A stretch of 64,000 nt of DNA, taken from Clostridia bacterium. Lineage in GTDB: Bacteria > Bacillota > Clostridia > Christensenellales > DTU072. Shown one piece after another: positions 8,223-17,609 of the stretch. The stretch is taken from assembly GCA_017504305.1 (NCBI GenBank), contig JAFVRJ010000026.1, forward strand, positions 116,090 through 180,089. Direction: 5' to 3'. Within the stretch, counting starts at the first letter, position 1. Every line of letters starts with the position of its first letter. Under the pieces are notes generated by a model. The model was not told where the DNA came from, searched no databases, and was given only the letters and a program-made list of their open reading frames with translations. Made by a program: the position numbers and the translations under genes.

Positions 8223-10292
8223 TTAAATCTTCATTGCTACGTCCCAAGCACCCCAGATTACGGTGCGGAGGCTTCCTACCGCCTTGGCGTCGCCTATTAC
8301 GTGGACGTTTCTGCCCTTGGGGGCTACGGGAGTGGGTATATATCCAACCGACATGATTACGGAATCGGCGTTAACTTCTACTACGCTTCCATCCTTGCCG
8401 GCAACCTTAACGGTGCCGTTTGCAATTTCCTTAACCATGCTCTCGAGATATACCGGAACCTTCTTCGCGTTAAAGAAATCGCGTAGATAACTGCTGTTGG
8501 GGAAGGGTACTTTTGCCGATACCATCAAGTCGTGTTGGGTTTCGACGATTACCGGCTTCTTGCCCTTGTTGTAAAGGTCGTATGCGATTTCACAACCGGT
8601 AAGACCGCCGCCGATAATAACTACGTTCTCGCCAACTTCCTTTTCACCAAGCAAATATTCTACCGCTTCAACTGCCGTTTCCGCGCCCTTGATGGGGAGT
8701 TTTCTTGCCTTTGCGCCCGTTGCAACTATTACTTCGTCGGCGCCAAGTGCTTGAACGTCTTTAACTTCGGTATTTAGTTTAACCTCGATGGGATACTTGG
8801 TGATTTCGCGTCTGTACCAAGTGATGAGAGCTTTATCCTTTTCCTTAAATTCGGGAGCCGCCGCTGCAATAAATACACCGCCGAGTTTATCGCTCTTTTC
8901 GTATAAGGTTACGGAGTGTCCGCGCTTTGCGCAAACTATAGCCGCCTCCATACCGCCGATACCACCGCCGATAACGGCAACTTTCTTTGCCTTTTTAGCG
9001 GGAATAAGCTTGTACTTGTTGGATTGCATTACGGTGGGGTTCAACGCGCAACGTGCAATATGACTTGCATCGTGTATCGATTGTGCGTTAGCTACTCCCT
9101 TATAGTGAGCCATATTAAAGCAAGCGTTATGACAGCAAATACACGGACGTATATCTTCAAGACGATTGTCAATAAGCTTGGTTACCCACTCTGCGTCTGC
9201 AAGGAATTGTCTTGCTACGCCAAGACCGTCGATTAAACCTTCTTCTATAGCCTTTGCACCTACGTCAGGCTCCATACGTCCTGCACAAACTACGGGAATA
9301 TCTACAACCTTCTTGATGTGAGCTACGTCTTCAAGGTTGCAGTTTTGGGGCATATACATCGGGGGATGTGCCCAATACCAAGAGTCGTATGTACCGTTAT
9401 CCGCGTTGAGCATGTCGTAGCCGGCATCTTGTAGATATTTTGCAGCCTTTTCGCTCTCTGCCATATCTCTGCCGATTTCAACGTAATCTTCGCCGGGAAT
9501 TGCTCCGACGCAGAAATCCTTAACTTTGGACTCTACCGAGTAACGTAACGATACGGGATAATCTTCACCGCAGGTTGCCTTGATCGCCTTGACGATATCT
9601 ACAGCAAAACGATATCTGTTTTCAAACGAGCCACCATATTCGTCGGTACGCTTATTGGTGTACTTCAACGAGAATTGGTCGAGAAGATATCCTTCGTGTA
9701 CGGCGTGAACTTCAACACCGTCTACGTCCGCTTCCTTCAAAAGGGCGGCGGTTTTTGCAAAGGCATCTATGATTTCCTTAATTTCCTTAACGGTCATCGC
9801 ACGGCAGGTTACCTTATCAGACCATCTGGAGGGAAGTTCCGAGGGACTTGCCGATTGGTACTTGATGTCCATAATAGGCTTAATAAGACTGCCTACTACC
9901 GGCATATTGTGTAGCATTACGAGCGGAGTGGGGATTGCCCAAGAGCGTCCCATACCTGCGGTAATTTGCACGAATAGCTTTGCGCCGTAAGAGTGAATTT
10001 CCTTCATGAACTCTTTAAGCTCTTTGAACATCTTTTTGTTCTCGTAAAGCCATTGTCCCATAAAGGTACTCTTGATAGGCGCGATGCCGGGAATAATCAA
10101 TCCGACGTTGTTTTTGGCCTTTTCAATAAAGAATTTAGCCGCTTCTTTGTCGAAGTGATTGCCGGTTTTTTCCATCCAACCGAACAATGAAGTTCCGCCC
10201 ATCGGGCAAAGAACAATTCTGTTTTTGATTTCGACGTTGCCTATCTTCCAAGGCGTAAACAAAGCTTGATACTTTGCATCCATGTTATCCAT
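8223..10292 (-). CDS. NADH:flavin oxidoreductase of the 2,4-dienoyl-CoA reductase/BaiCD type
   Basis: 689 aa, a full-length three-domain enzyme. The N-terminal old-yellow-enzyme barrel (about 10-370) includes WKIGNVEIKNRIVLCPMGG, VEVHAVHEGYLLDQF and RTDEYGGSFENRYRF. Fe-S ligands follow as CICCHNAC ... ARCALNP (about 395-435). The C-terminal FAD/NAD(P) domain (about 450-689) shows VAVIGGGIGGMEAA and VVIIGGGLTGCEIA. Family chemistry: NAD(P)H-dependent reduction of activated C=C bonds through FMN, Fe-S and FAD. It is the first gene of the operon with both AcnX subunits; GGAGG lies 10 nt before the ATG. The physiological substrate is unknown; a dienoyl/enoyl acid or a pyrroline-type product of the neighbouring dehydratase are possibilities. 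Confidence 0.88.
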   Translation of the reverse strand: MDNMDAKYQALFTPWKIGNVEIKNRIVLCPMGGTSLFGWMEKTGNHFDKEAAKFFIEKAKNNVGLIIPGIAPIKSTFMGQWLYENKKMFKELKEFMKEIHSYGAKLFVQITAGMGRSWAIPTPLVMLHNMPVVGSLIKPIMDIKYQSASPSELPSRWSDKVTCRAMTVKEIKEIIDAFAKTAALLKEADVDGVEVHAVHEGYLLDQFSLKYTNKRTDEYGGSFENRYRFAVDIVKAIKATCGEDYPVSLRYSVESKVKDFCVGAIPGEDYVEIGRDMAESEKAAKYLQDAGYDMLNADNGTYDSWYWAHPPMYMPQNCNLEDVAHIKKVVDIPVVCAGRMEPDVGAKAIEEGLIDGLGVARQFLADAEWVTKLIDNRLEDIRPCICCHNACFNMAHYKGVANAQSIHDASHIARCALNPTVMQSNKYKLIPAKKAKKVAVIGGGIGGMEAAIVCAKRGHSVTLYEKSDKLGGVFIAAAAPEFKEKDKALITWYRREITKYPIEVKLNTEVKDVQALGADEVIVATGAKARKLPIKGAETAVEAVEYLLGEKEVGENVVIIGGGLTGCEIAYDLYNKGKKPVIVETQHDLMVSAKVPFPNSSYLRDFFNAKKVPVYLESMVKEIANGTVKVAGKDGSVVEVNADSVIMSVGYIPTPVAPKGRNVHVIGDAKAVGSLRTVIWGAWDVAMKI

Positions 10293-10344
10293 CTTAAACG
10301 TGCCTCCGTAAAAATTATAAATATATATTTATATCTACGAATAT

Positions 10345-10373
10345 ATCTTAAATCTAATGATTTACGTTGTCAA
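10345..10373 (-). promoter_or_regulatory. Probable promoter of the oxidoreductase-AcnX operon
   Basis: On the minus strand -35 TTGACA (10368-10373), 17-nt spacer, -10 TAAGAT (10345-10350), about 50 nt upstream of the ATG at 10292. The -10 is imperfect, but the -35 is consensus. Confidence 0.6.
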
Positions 10374-10386
10374 TACCCAAATAAAA

Positions 10387-10404
10387 AAGCGCCGTAAGGC
10401 GCTT
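10387..10404 (-). terminator. Terminator downstream of the giant protease gene
   Basis: AAGCGCC/GGCGCTT stem (10387-10393 with 10398-10404) followed on the minus strand by a T-run (10383-10388). It lies next to the HAD-gene remnant and resembles the terminator of the intact HAD gene at 17585-17607. Confidence 0.8.
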
Positions 10405-10406
10405 GA

Positions 10407-10516
10407 TTAAAGTATGTTTTTGATTTCCAAAAGATCGTCTACAACGTATGTGGGATGAAGGTGAGTGGGTAACCTTTCCTTTTTATAGTTAAACCAGATA
10501 GTTTTGAGGTAGTCGA
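10407..10516 (-). pseudogene. Remnant copy of the HAD phosphatase gene 3' end
   Basis: Reading leftward, this encodes LKTIWFNYKKERLPTHLHPT... and ends DLLEIKNIL-stop. That is the same C-terminus as the intact HAD gene at 17610-18302, with two substitutions. At DNA level 88 bp (10423-10510) match 17626-17713 with two mismatches. Similarity stops abruptly at about 10511, so only the last 33 codons are present. Because the two copies flank the 2301-aa protease gene as a direct repeat, this is most simply a footprint of the insertion or rearrangement that placed that gene here. Confidence 0.85.
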
Positions 10517-10561
10517 AACATGTACCGGCCTGCTTTGAATAATTGGATCCGCTTACTTGTC

Positions 10562-13500
10562 CTATCCCCTCTTTACAATAATAATTACGATTACAATAAA
10601 GCCTAACGCTATTCCAGCTGTTATCAAAATGGTCGTCGTGTTGAAAAATCCAGCTATTTTTTCTTGGAAGCTCAATTCTTGTTCAACGAATACCGCCTTT
10701 ACCGTCAAGTCGGATTTAATATCGCTTAACGCAACCTTACCACCTGTAACGTCCGCTCTCTCTCCGTTGACGTATACTGCCTCAAGGCGATATCCTTCGT
10801 TGCTTGCAACAACGATTTCTCTGCTGCTACCATATCCCACTATATCAAGCGCGTCTTCGCAAGTAAGGGTGCCCTCGCCTTCGGTGAGAAGCCTTACCGA
10901 ATAAGTCTTTATTTCGAAGGTTACCGATATGCTGTGCGCGCTATTTATATTTTCAAACAAATAGAACTCTACCGCACCAACACGCATGCCGTCGACTATA
11001 ACATCTTTGACCTTGTAGCCTTCATCCGGATAGAACTCAATCTTTATTCGGGATCCCGAAATTACTATTTCGGAAGGCGTAATCGTGCCGTTTGCGCCGC
11101 TTGTTGTAATGATACTAAACGCCGGTGCAAACTCGGCTTCGACGGTTATATCTTCCGTAACTTTTTCAACAACTATTTCTTTATCGATATTCTTTGTTTT
11201 GCCGTTAATCTTAATAGATGCTATCGCGTAGCCGTCGTCAGGGGTTACGGAGATAGTTAGTTTTTTGCCGTATTCGATAAGGCTGTCGCTTGCTTCCGCC
11301 CTGCCGTTTTTGCCACAAATTACGTTTACCGTCAAGATTATAATTTCAAACTCTGCTTGTATGGTTTGGTTTGCCGTTACGTTTTCAAAGGTATAGCTCG
11401 TAATCGCACCAACCGACTCTCCGTTAACCTTTACGTCTTTTATTTTGTAGCCCGTACTTGCCTTAACGTAATACGTAAAATCATCCCCATGCAAAACTGT
11501 TGTGTCGCCTACCGCGCTTATCATACCGTTTTGTCCGCAAGTTGCTTGTATTACGTACTTCTTTTTTTCGAAGATAACCTTAATTGTGTGATCCGACTTT
11601 ACGTTTTCGAATGCATATTCATTTACGGCGCCAATCGATATGCCGTCCACCAAAACGTCTGCGACCTCGAATTCCTCTTGCGGAATAAAAGTCGTTGCAT
11701 AACCGCTTCCATGCTCAATTTGAGCACTTCCCGGCGTTACCGTACCATGCCCTAACGACTCTATCGTTATTTCATATGTTTTGATTGTAAATGTTGCCTC
11801 TACGACGTACTCCTCTTTAACTTCTTTTAGAACAAGTCTGCCTTCAACGAGTAAACCTGATTTTTCTTCACCATTGATAAGCAACGAAGCTAAACTATAT
11901 CCTTCTTGCGCAATAATTTCTAACATTAGATCTTCGCCGCGATAAACCATAATTTGCTCGGTTACAGGAGCCTCTGCTCCGTTACCAATTCGCAAAACCT
12001 TTACTATATACGCTTTTTCTTCGGCCTGTGCAGTAAACGTAATATTGCTTGCCGGCATTGTAAACGTATGCTTTAAAGAATAGCCATCCTCCAAAAGTTC
12101 AATGTTACCACTTTTCCACTTATTAAACTCATATCTTTTTTGTTCGATAGCTTCTATTTCTACTCGTTGTCCATATAAATGCGCCCCGCCGCCGAAAACA
12201 CTTGCTATTCCATCTCCGGCTTGTAGCGTCAACTCGTACCTGTTGCGCGCATAGTAGATTTTTACGACAGTCTTCCCATCTCCACTTATGACTTGTTGTA
12301 CTATCGGCAGTGCCGTAAATCCTTCGAGGGGGTACGCCTGGACGTCGGTTGTTGCGTCGGTGGTTCCAGTATGCGTTGCTTTTTCAATAAGCTCATAATA
12401 CTTGCCTTCTATCAGCGCTCCTTCTTGCGTCAATGTTTGTTGCCAACGTTCTACTACGTACGGCGTATTTGTATTTGCAACAAATACTGCGCGTACGTGA
12501 AATCCTGTTGTTATAATTAATTCATAACTGTTTCCCGTAAAATCAATAACTTCTTCATTGATAATAAGTTGCTTTACGTGATAGCCTTCGTCCGGCGTAA
12601 TTTTAATTATTGCCGTTTCCTCATACAAATAAGTGTTACTTTCGCTACTGAGCAAGCCATGTTCCGTTTGAATTAAATCAAGCCCGTATCTCTCTTTAGC
12701 AAACCATACTTTTATTGTATGATTTTTCGTCACGTTACTAAACGTATATCCATCTCGTCCTATATAAAGATCATAGCAGGCTTCTTCGTCAAATATAACG
12801 CCATCAATCTCGATCTTGAATATTTTATACCCTTTGTCCGGTACAATCTTAAAGGTTTTGCTCTCCCCCTCGATTACAATATTAACTCCTGCTTTTGTTA
12901 TCGATCCTTTGCCTTCGACAATCGTTGCCGTGATTTGATATGTTGCTTTATCTGTTATTGTTAACTCGCACACGTTGGACACTATACTTTGTCCATCCCC
13001 GCGCGTGACAATAACGTAATACTTCCGCGTAGATAATTTATTTTCCAAATAAAGGTTATGGTGCGTCTCGTTTTCTAAAAGTACTCCTTCCTCGATACTT
13101 CCACTCGTTGTATACCATTGATAGCTAATGTCCCAGCCTATACTCTCAACGGAAAGCTCCACGGCGTCAGCAACGTCAACGACTGCCGTGTCGGGTAGGT
13201 CCTTGGTTATTTTAAACTCATCTAAAGCATAAAAATTAAGACCATACTCGTTTGCCATCTCTTCGGCAAGGCTTCCATTGTAACCGTAAACGTCTGCGTT
13301 AGCAAAAGGACTCTCGGTCAAATCGTACGACCTCAATTTATTCCCGATAAGAACTTTTTCCAACTGCGATCCTATATTTGCGCTTATTTCTTCAATCTTT
13401 GGGATGTATAAACTTTTCAAAAGATAACATCCTTGAAAAACCTCTTCTCCATGAGAATGTCCCTCTTCCGGCAAAAATCCTATTCGTTTAAGATTAGGAG

Positions 13501-16500
13501 CATCTATTTTTTCCAAACGCTCTGCGTTAAGAAAAGCGCTATTTTCTATTTCTTCCAGAATAGGGGCCTTGATTTTTTTTAGTTGCCTACAATTAGCAAA
13601 AGCGCCATGCCCTATCTTTTTAACGCTCGATACGTCAATTTCTTCAAGCTTCGAGCATTCATTAAATACATAGGGTGGAAGCTCCTCCACCAACGGAATA
13701 CTTACTTTCTTGAGACTCGAGCATCCTTCAAACGCTCCATAATAGCTTACGCCTCCCTCGATTGTTTTAATGTTTTCAAGATTTATTTCTTTTAAATTGG
13801 TGCAACCGGTGAATGCCGATTTGCCTATTATTTTTACCGAAGGCGGCAAGTATATTTCCGTCATCTCCACCTGCTGATAAAAAGCGAAATCGTCCACCTT
13901 AACAACCGGCAATCCCTCCCAGCTGGTAGCGGGAATAATAAATTTGCCAACGATGGTTTCACTCGTTCCGGCGAAGGCGATGCCCTCTACTCCATCTACC
14001 GTTATTAATCTCATATCCCAAGACGTTCTCTTCGCTTCATAAATAAGGTTATTAAACTTAATACCGCTTGAGTTACAATATTCTTCTGCTATCGTTTCCG
14101 CATTTCCACTAATGACAAAATTTGGGTTGACGCTACCATCACTAAGGTATCCCAAAGCCTGCGTTCCTATGCTCTTTAGCTCATCATCAAGGGATATTTC
14201 GTTAAGACCATTGCATCCGTAAAAAGCCCTTTCTTCAATAGTTTGGACATCGTCGACAATTACCTCTTTCAACACAGCACATCCTTCAAACGCACTTGCG
14301 CCTATTTCGATAGCACTATCTAACTCAACGCTTTCTAAATTACTACAATCTTTAAAGGCGCTTGCTCCCACCCTTTTTAGGCACCTTACTCGCAACGTAT
14401 ATATGTTCTCGCTGCCCTTGAATGCATTATCCGCTATTTCAACAACGGGCCTTCCTTGTATGTAGCTTGGAATTTGTAGTCCTTGTGGCATCGTGCCCTC
14501 ATAACCGCTTATGATAACACCGCCATCATTAATCGTGTACGTGAACGTTCCACCCAGCGTCAAATCATTAAATATATGCTTGTTTTCTAAAGCAAATCTT
14601 TTTGCTACAGTTACCGCATATCCGTCAACAACAAGCTCCTCTGAACATGAATCAAAGGCCCCTTTACCTATGTACTCAAGGCATGGCGACAGCCCCACTT
14701 TTGCCAAGTTTTCGTTTTTTTCAAAAGCACTTGATTCCATATAAACTACGCTTGGGAGCTCGATAACCCCAAGCGAACAGCTATAGAAAGCTTTTGTATC
14801 AACGTTCCTTAGCTTCGGCAGGTATAACGATTGAAGATTTTTGCATCCGCTAAAAGCCTCCGATCCTACTACTTCCACGTTATCTATTATCACACTACTT
14901 AATTTTTCACAGTTATTAAAAGCAGCAGCTCCTATAAGTTTAACGTTGGGCGCATTAAAAGTATTAAGGTTTTCGGCGTTATAAAAAGCTACTTTCCCTA
15001 TGCTTTTTAACGCTGGGAATTCCACGCTTTCTACGTCGCTTCGCCTAAAAGCATAATCACCGATACTTTCGACTTTAGGCAAAGAAATTGTCGCCAGCGT
15101 GTCATGATCTACAAAGGCGAAGCTTCCAACTTTAACAGCATTAGGTAAACTTATAGATTTTAAAGAAGAACGTCCTTTTTGCCAACAATAAAAAGCCGCA
15201 CTGCTAACTATCTCTACCTTGCTGAGGATAATTTTTTCTATGCCGATACAATCATAAAATGCATATTCGCCTATCGTACTCAATTCCGGAAAATCTTCAT
15301 CCGTTATGTTCGTTAATGCATAGCAGCGTAAAAAAGCGCGGTTTTCTATTATTGTAACACCGGGTGCGTATATGCTACGTAGTTCATAGCTATTGTCAAA
15401 TGCTCCGTATCCTATTGATTCGATGGTATCTGGCAAAGAGATTTCCTCAATATAAGTTTGCATAAAAACCTCTTGACCAATCGCAGTAGCTATTATTCCG
15501 TTTATACTCCGCGGGACGACTACCTTTTTCATCAGACCTCTATATGAAGTAATTTCTCCGCTGTCATTTATGCTGAAAGCGTTCTCCACGTCCTTACCAT
15601 TTATGCAATATACTTGCTCGGCGGGTTGACTATATGCCTTTACTTCTCCTTCATCCAAAACGTATGCTACTGCTTTAACTATTTGCGTTTTATTAATGCT
15701 GATGGGTTCCGAATATACCGAGCCGCTCGTTAAGCTTGGCATAGTGCCGTCGGTAGTATACTTAATGATTGCGCCTTGCTTCGCGCAGCTTAACGATAAA
15801 TTAAATGAATTATCATAGTCTGTTTCGGTATGGCTGAATTCTACTGGATTCATAATACTTGCATAAGCATAGGAAACGTTTACCAGGCCTTCTGCATAAT
15901 ACCTATCTTTACCTTGCTCGCCTAAATCAATTGCCGTATCGTCAAGTAGCTCCTCCACTTCCGCAAGAGTATAGCCTTTTGTGTTGTCGGAAAGAAGTAG
16001 CGCAACCGCTCCTGCCACGTGCGGAGACGCCATCGAGGTGCCGCTGGATGAAACAGTCGTTCCGTCTTCCGAATAAGCACTTTCGATAGATTCTCCCGGA
16101 GCAACCACGTCGACAATATCGCCGAAATTGGAAAAGTCTGCTTTATAATACTTGTCCTCATCAACCTTCGCTATTGCCCCGACAGTTATAGCTTTCTCAA
16201 CGTTTGCCGGCGAGTAATTTATGGCATCGTCTCTTTCGTTGCCTGCGGCAACTACGGTTAATATACCATTATCATATGCCTTCTCTATCGCTTCGGTAAA
16301 AATAGTGTGCGATTCTGACCCAACCACACTTTCTGCGCCTAAACTCATATTTATTGCCCTTACGTTTAGGCTGTTCTTTTTAAGCTCCGTTACGTATTCT
16401 ATCCCCGCTATTATGCCGGAAATCGATCCATGACCTTCGTCGCTTAAAACTTTTATCGGAAGTATTTTAACGTTTTGGAGAGTTAAATCCACTATCGTAC

Positions 16501-17467
16501 CCGAAACGTGCGTTCCATGGCTGTCCCCATCCTCATATTCAAATTCTGTTTCGCTTACCGTTTCAGAAAAGTTTTTACCGCCATTGGCAACCCTTCCTAC
16601 AAACCAAGAGTGGTCGGAATCCAACCCCGTATCCAATACTGCAACCACGATTTCAGGCAAATTGGCTTTTCCGACCTTGTTTATTAGATAATTGGAGTAC
16701 AACTCGACGCCCATTGCTTCCGCGCCCCACGTCGTGTAGGAAAAACTATCGCCTTTGCCCTTTACTGTTATGTCGCCTGCTTCCGCTTGAGCTTTTACAG
16801 TCTTATCAATGGCAACCGTTTTGACATCCTTGCAGTTTTGATAGTAGTTTAACGCCTCTATCATTTCATCTTCCGTTTTATATTGGAAAATATGTAAATC
16901 GTTAAACCCTTCCGCTACTTTGATCGCCCCTCTATTGTCCAAATTCTTATCAGACCTCACTATTAGTCGTTTAAGCCCATATGGACGATTAAGAAGTACT
17001 TTATCAATATCAACGCGTACTTCGTACCCGAGTTCTTCGGCTATGTCGGTTAGTGAAAACTTCACCTCACCGTTTTGCACCGTTGCCACCTGTGATGCAA
17101 CGCTTATATTTGCATCCCTCCTAACGTTACGGCCGTCGGACTCGAATTCGATAGTGGTTTTATCATACGAAACCCTCGCTGTTTCGCCATCCACGTTTAC
17201 ATCGACACCCGTTGCCTTCTCAAATATTTCTCCACTAACCATATAGACGCCGTTGTCGACAGAAAGGACATCTTGGTCAAACGTGATTTCAGATGGCTTT
17301 GCGTAACGGTTGTCTTGTATTATATCAAGATATTGATTATGAAAAGACTCAAAATCATTTGCTTTTAACGGCGAGTCTTCAATAACTTTGAAGTTTGAAC
17401 TTGCGCCAATAAAAAACAATACCGCTATAGTAGGTATTAAAAGCAAAAACTTAAGATGTTTTTTCAT
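10562..17467 (-). CDS. Giant cell-wall subtilisin-like serine protease with BspA-type LRRs and InlB-like repeats
   Basis: 2301 aa. Order of parts: signal peptide (about 1-24, KKHLKFLLLIPTIAVLFFIGA); a copper-amine-oxidase-N-like stalk domain (about 60-165); S8 protease (about 245-540) with Asp279 (AVLDTGLD), His317 (DSHGTHVSG), Asn410 (VAAGNERDD) and Ser478 (SSGTSMASPHVAG); a chitobiase C-terminal-like domain (about 545-625, KYTTDGTMPSLTSGSVYSEP). Then follow 20 or more BspA/LRR_5 repeats of the IGxxAFxxCxxLxxIxLP type (about 640-1410), an Ig-like segment (about 1425-1510), divergent InlB B-repeat/Flg_new-like units (about 1510-2260), and a C-terminal membrane helix ending KRG. All catalytic residues are intact. 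ATG at 17467 is preceded by AGGAGC. Inferred: a membrane-anchored surface protease that binds host or plant-cell material. The gene is flanked by an 88-bp direct repeat. Confidence 0.93.
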   Translation of the reverse strand: MKKHLKFLLLIPTIAVLFFIGASSNFKVIEDSPLKANDFESFHNQYLDIIQDNRYAKPSEITFDQDVLSVDNGVYMVSGEIFEKATGVDVNVDGETARVSYDKTTIEFESDGRNVRRDANISVASQVATVQNGEVKFSLTDIAEELGYEVRVDIDKVLLNRPYGLKRLIVRSDKNLDNRGAIKVAEGFNDLHIFQYKTEDEMIEALNYYQNCKDVKTVAIDKTVKAQAEAGDITVKGKGDSFSYTTWGAEAMGVELYSNYLINKVGKANLPEIVVAVLDTGLDSDHSWFVGRVANGGKNFSETVSETEFEYEDGDSHGTHVSGTIVDLTLQNVKILPIKVLSDEGHGSISGIIAGIEYVTELKKNSLNVRAINMSLGAESVVGSESHTIFTEAIEKAYDNGILTVVAAGNERDDAINYSPANVEKAITVGAIAKVDEDKYYKADFSNFGDIVDVVAPGESIESAYSEDGTTVSSSGTSMASPHVAGAVALLLSDNTKGYTLAEVEELLDDTAIDLGEQGKDRYYAEGLVNVSYAYASIMNPVEFSHTETDYDNSFNLSLSCAKQGAIIKYTTDGTMPSLTSGSVYSEPISINKTQIVKAVAYVLDEGEVKAYSQPAEQVYCINGKDVENAFSINDSGEITSYRGLMKKVVVPRSINGIIATAIGQEVFMQTYIEEISLPDTIESIGYGAFDNSYELRSIYAPGVTIIENRAFLRCYALTNITDEDFPELSTIGEYAFYDCIGIEKIILSKVEIVSSAAFYCWQKGRSSLKSISLPNAVKVGSFAFVDHDTLATISLPKVESIGDYAFRRSDVESVEFPALKSIGKVAFYNAENLNTFNAPNVKLIGAAAFNNCEKLSSVIIDNVEVVGSEAFSGCKNLQSLYLPKLRNVDTKAFYSCSLGVIELPSVVYMESSAFEKNENLAKVGLSPCLEYIGKGAFDSCSEELVVDGYAVTVAKRFALENKHIFNDLTLGGTFTYTINDGGVIISGYEGTMPQGLQIPSYIQGRPVVEIADNAFKGSENIYTLRVRCLKRVGASAFKDCSNLESVELDSAIEIGASAFEGCAVLKEVIVDDVQTIEERAFYGCNGLNEISLDDELKSIGTQALGYLSDGSVNPNFVISGNAETIAEEYCNSSGIKFNNLIYEAKRTSWDMRLITVDGVEGIAFAGTSETIVGKFIIPATSWEGLPVVKVDDFAFYQQVEMTEIYLPPSVKIIGKSAFTGCTNLKEINLENIKTIEGGVSYYGAFEGCSSLKKVSIPLVEELPPYVFNECSKLEEIDVSSVKKIGHGAFANCRQLKKIKAPILEEIENSAFLNAERLEKIDAPNLKRIGFLPEEGHSHGEEVFQGCYLLKSLYIPKIEEISANIGSQLEKVLIGNKLRSYDLTESPFANADVYGYNGSLAEEMANEYGLNFYALDEFKITKDLPDTAVVDVADAVELSVESIGWDISYQWYTTSGSIEEGVLLENETHHNLYLENKLSTRKYYVIVTRGDGQSIVSNVCELTITDKATYQITATIVEGKGSITKAGVNIVIEGESKTFKIVPDKGYKIFKIEIDGVIFDEEACYDLYIGRDGYTFSNVTKNHTIKVWFAKERYGLDLIQTEHGLLSSESNTYLYEETAIIKITPDEGYHVKQLIINEEVIDFTGNSYELIITTGFHVRAVFVANTNTPYVVERWQQTLTQEGALIEGKYYELIEKATHTGTTDATTDVQAYPLEGFTALPIVQQVISGDGKTVVKIYYARNRYELTLQAGDGIASVFGGGAHLYGQRVEIEAIEQKRYEFNKWKSGNIELLEDGYSLKHTFTMPASNITFTAQAEEKAYIVKVLRIGNGAEAPVTEQIMVYRGEDLMLEIIAQEGYSLASLLINGEEKSGLLVEGRLVLKEVKEEYVVEATFTIKTYEITIESLGHGTVTPGSAQIEHGSGYATTFIPQEEFEVADVLVDGISIGAVNEYAFENVKSDHTIKVIFEKKKYVIQATCGQNGMISAVGDTTVLHGDDFTYYVKASTGYKIKDVKVNGESVGAITSYTFENVTANQTIQAEFEIIILTVNVICGKNGRAEASDSLIEYGKKLTISVTPDDGYAIASIKINGKTKNIDKEIVVEKVTEDITVEAEFAPAFSIITTSGANGTITPSEIVISGSRIKIEFYPDEGYKVKDVIVDGMRVGAVEFYLFENINSAHSISVTFEIKTYSVRLLTEGEGTLTCEDALDIVGYGSSREIVVASNEGYRLEAVYVNGERADVTGGKVALSDIKSDLTVKAVFVEQELSFQEKIAGFFNTTTILITAGIALGFIVIVIIIVKRG

Positions 17468-17584
17468 GTTGAGCTCCTATAAAACAAGGGGAGGTGGAAA
17501 AATAAAGCGTTTGTTACGTTATTATTGTATAACGCTAAACAATAAAATGCAATATGCATTTTAATTTAATTCTAATAGTACAAT

Positions 17585-17607
17585 AAAAAACGCCCGTTTT
17601 GGGCGTT
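17585..17607 (-). terminator. Terminator of the TSCPD-HAD operon
   Basis: AACGCCC/GGGCGTT stem (17589-17595 with 17601-17607) followed on the minus strand by T residues (17585-17590), directly after the HAD stop at 17610. Confidence 0.8.
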
Positions 17608-17609
17608 AA

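Noticed and set aside
12293..12520. Plus-strand frames within 10562-17467 (for example 12293-12520, 16920-17246)
   Set aside because: Shadows of the giant protease gene, with Cys/Tyr-rich meaningless translations.
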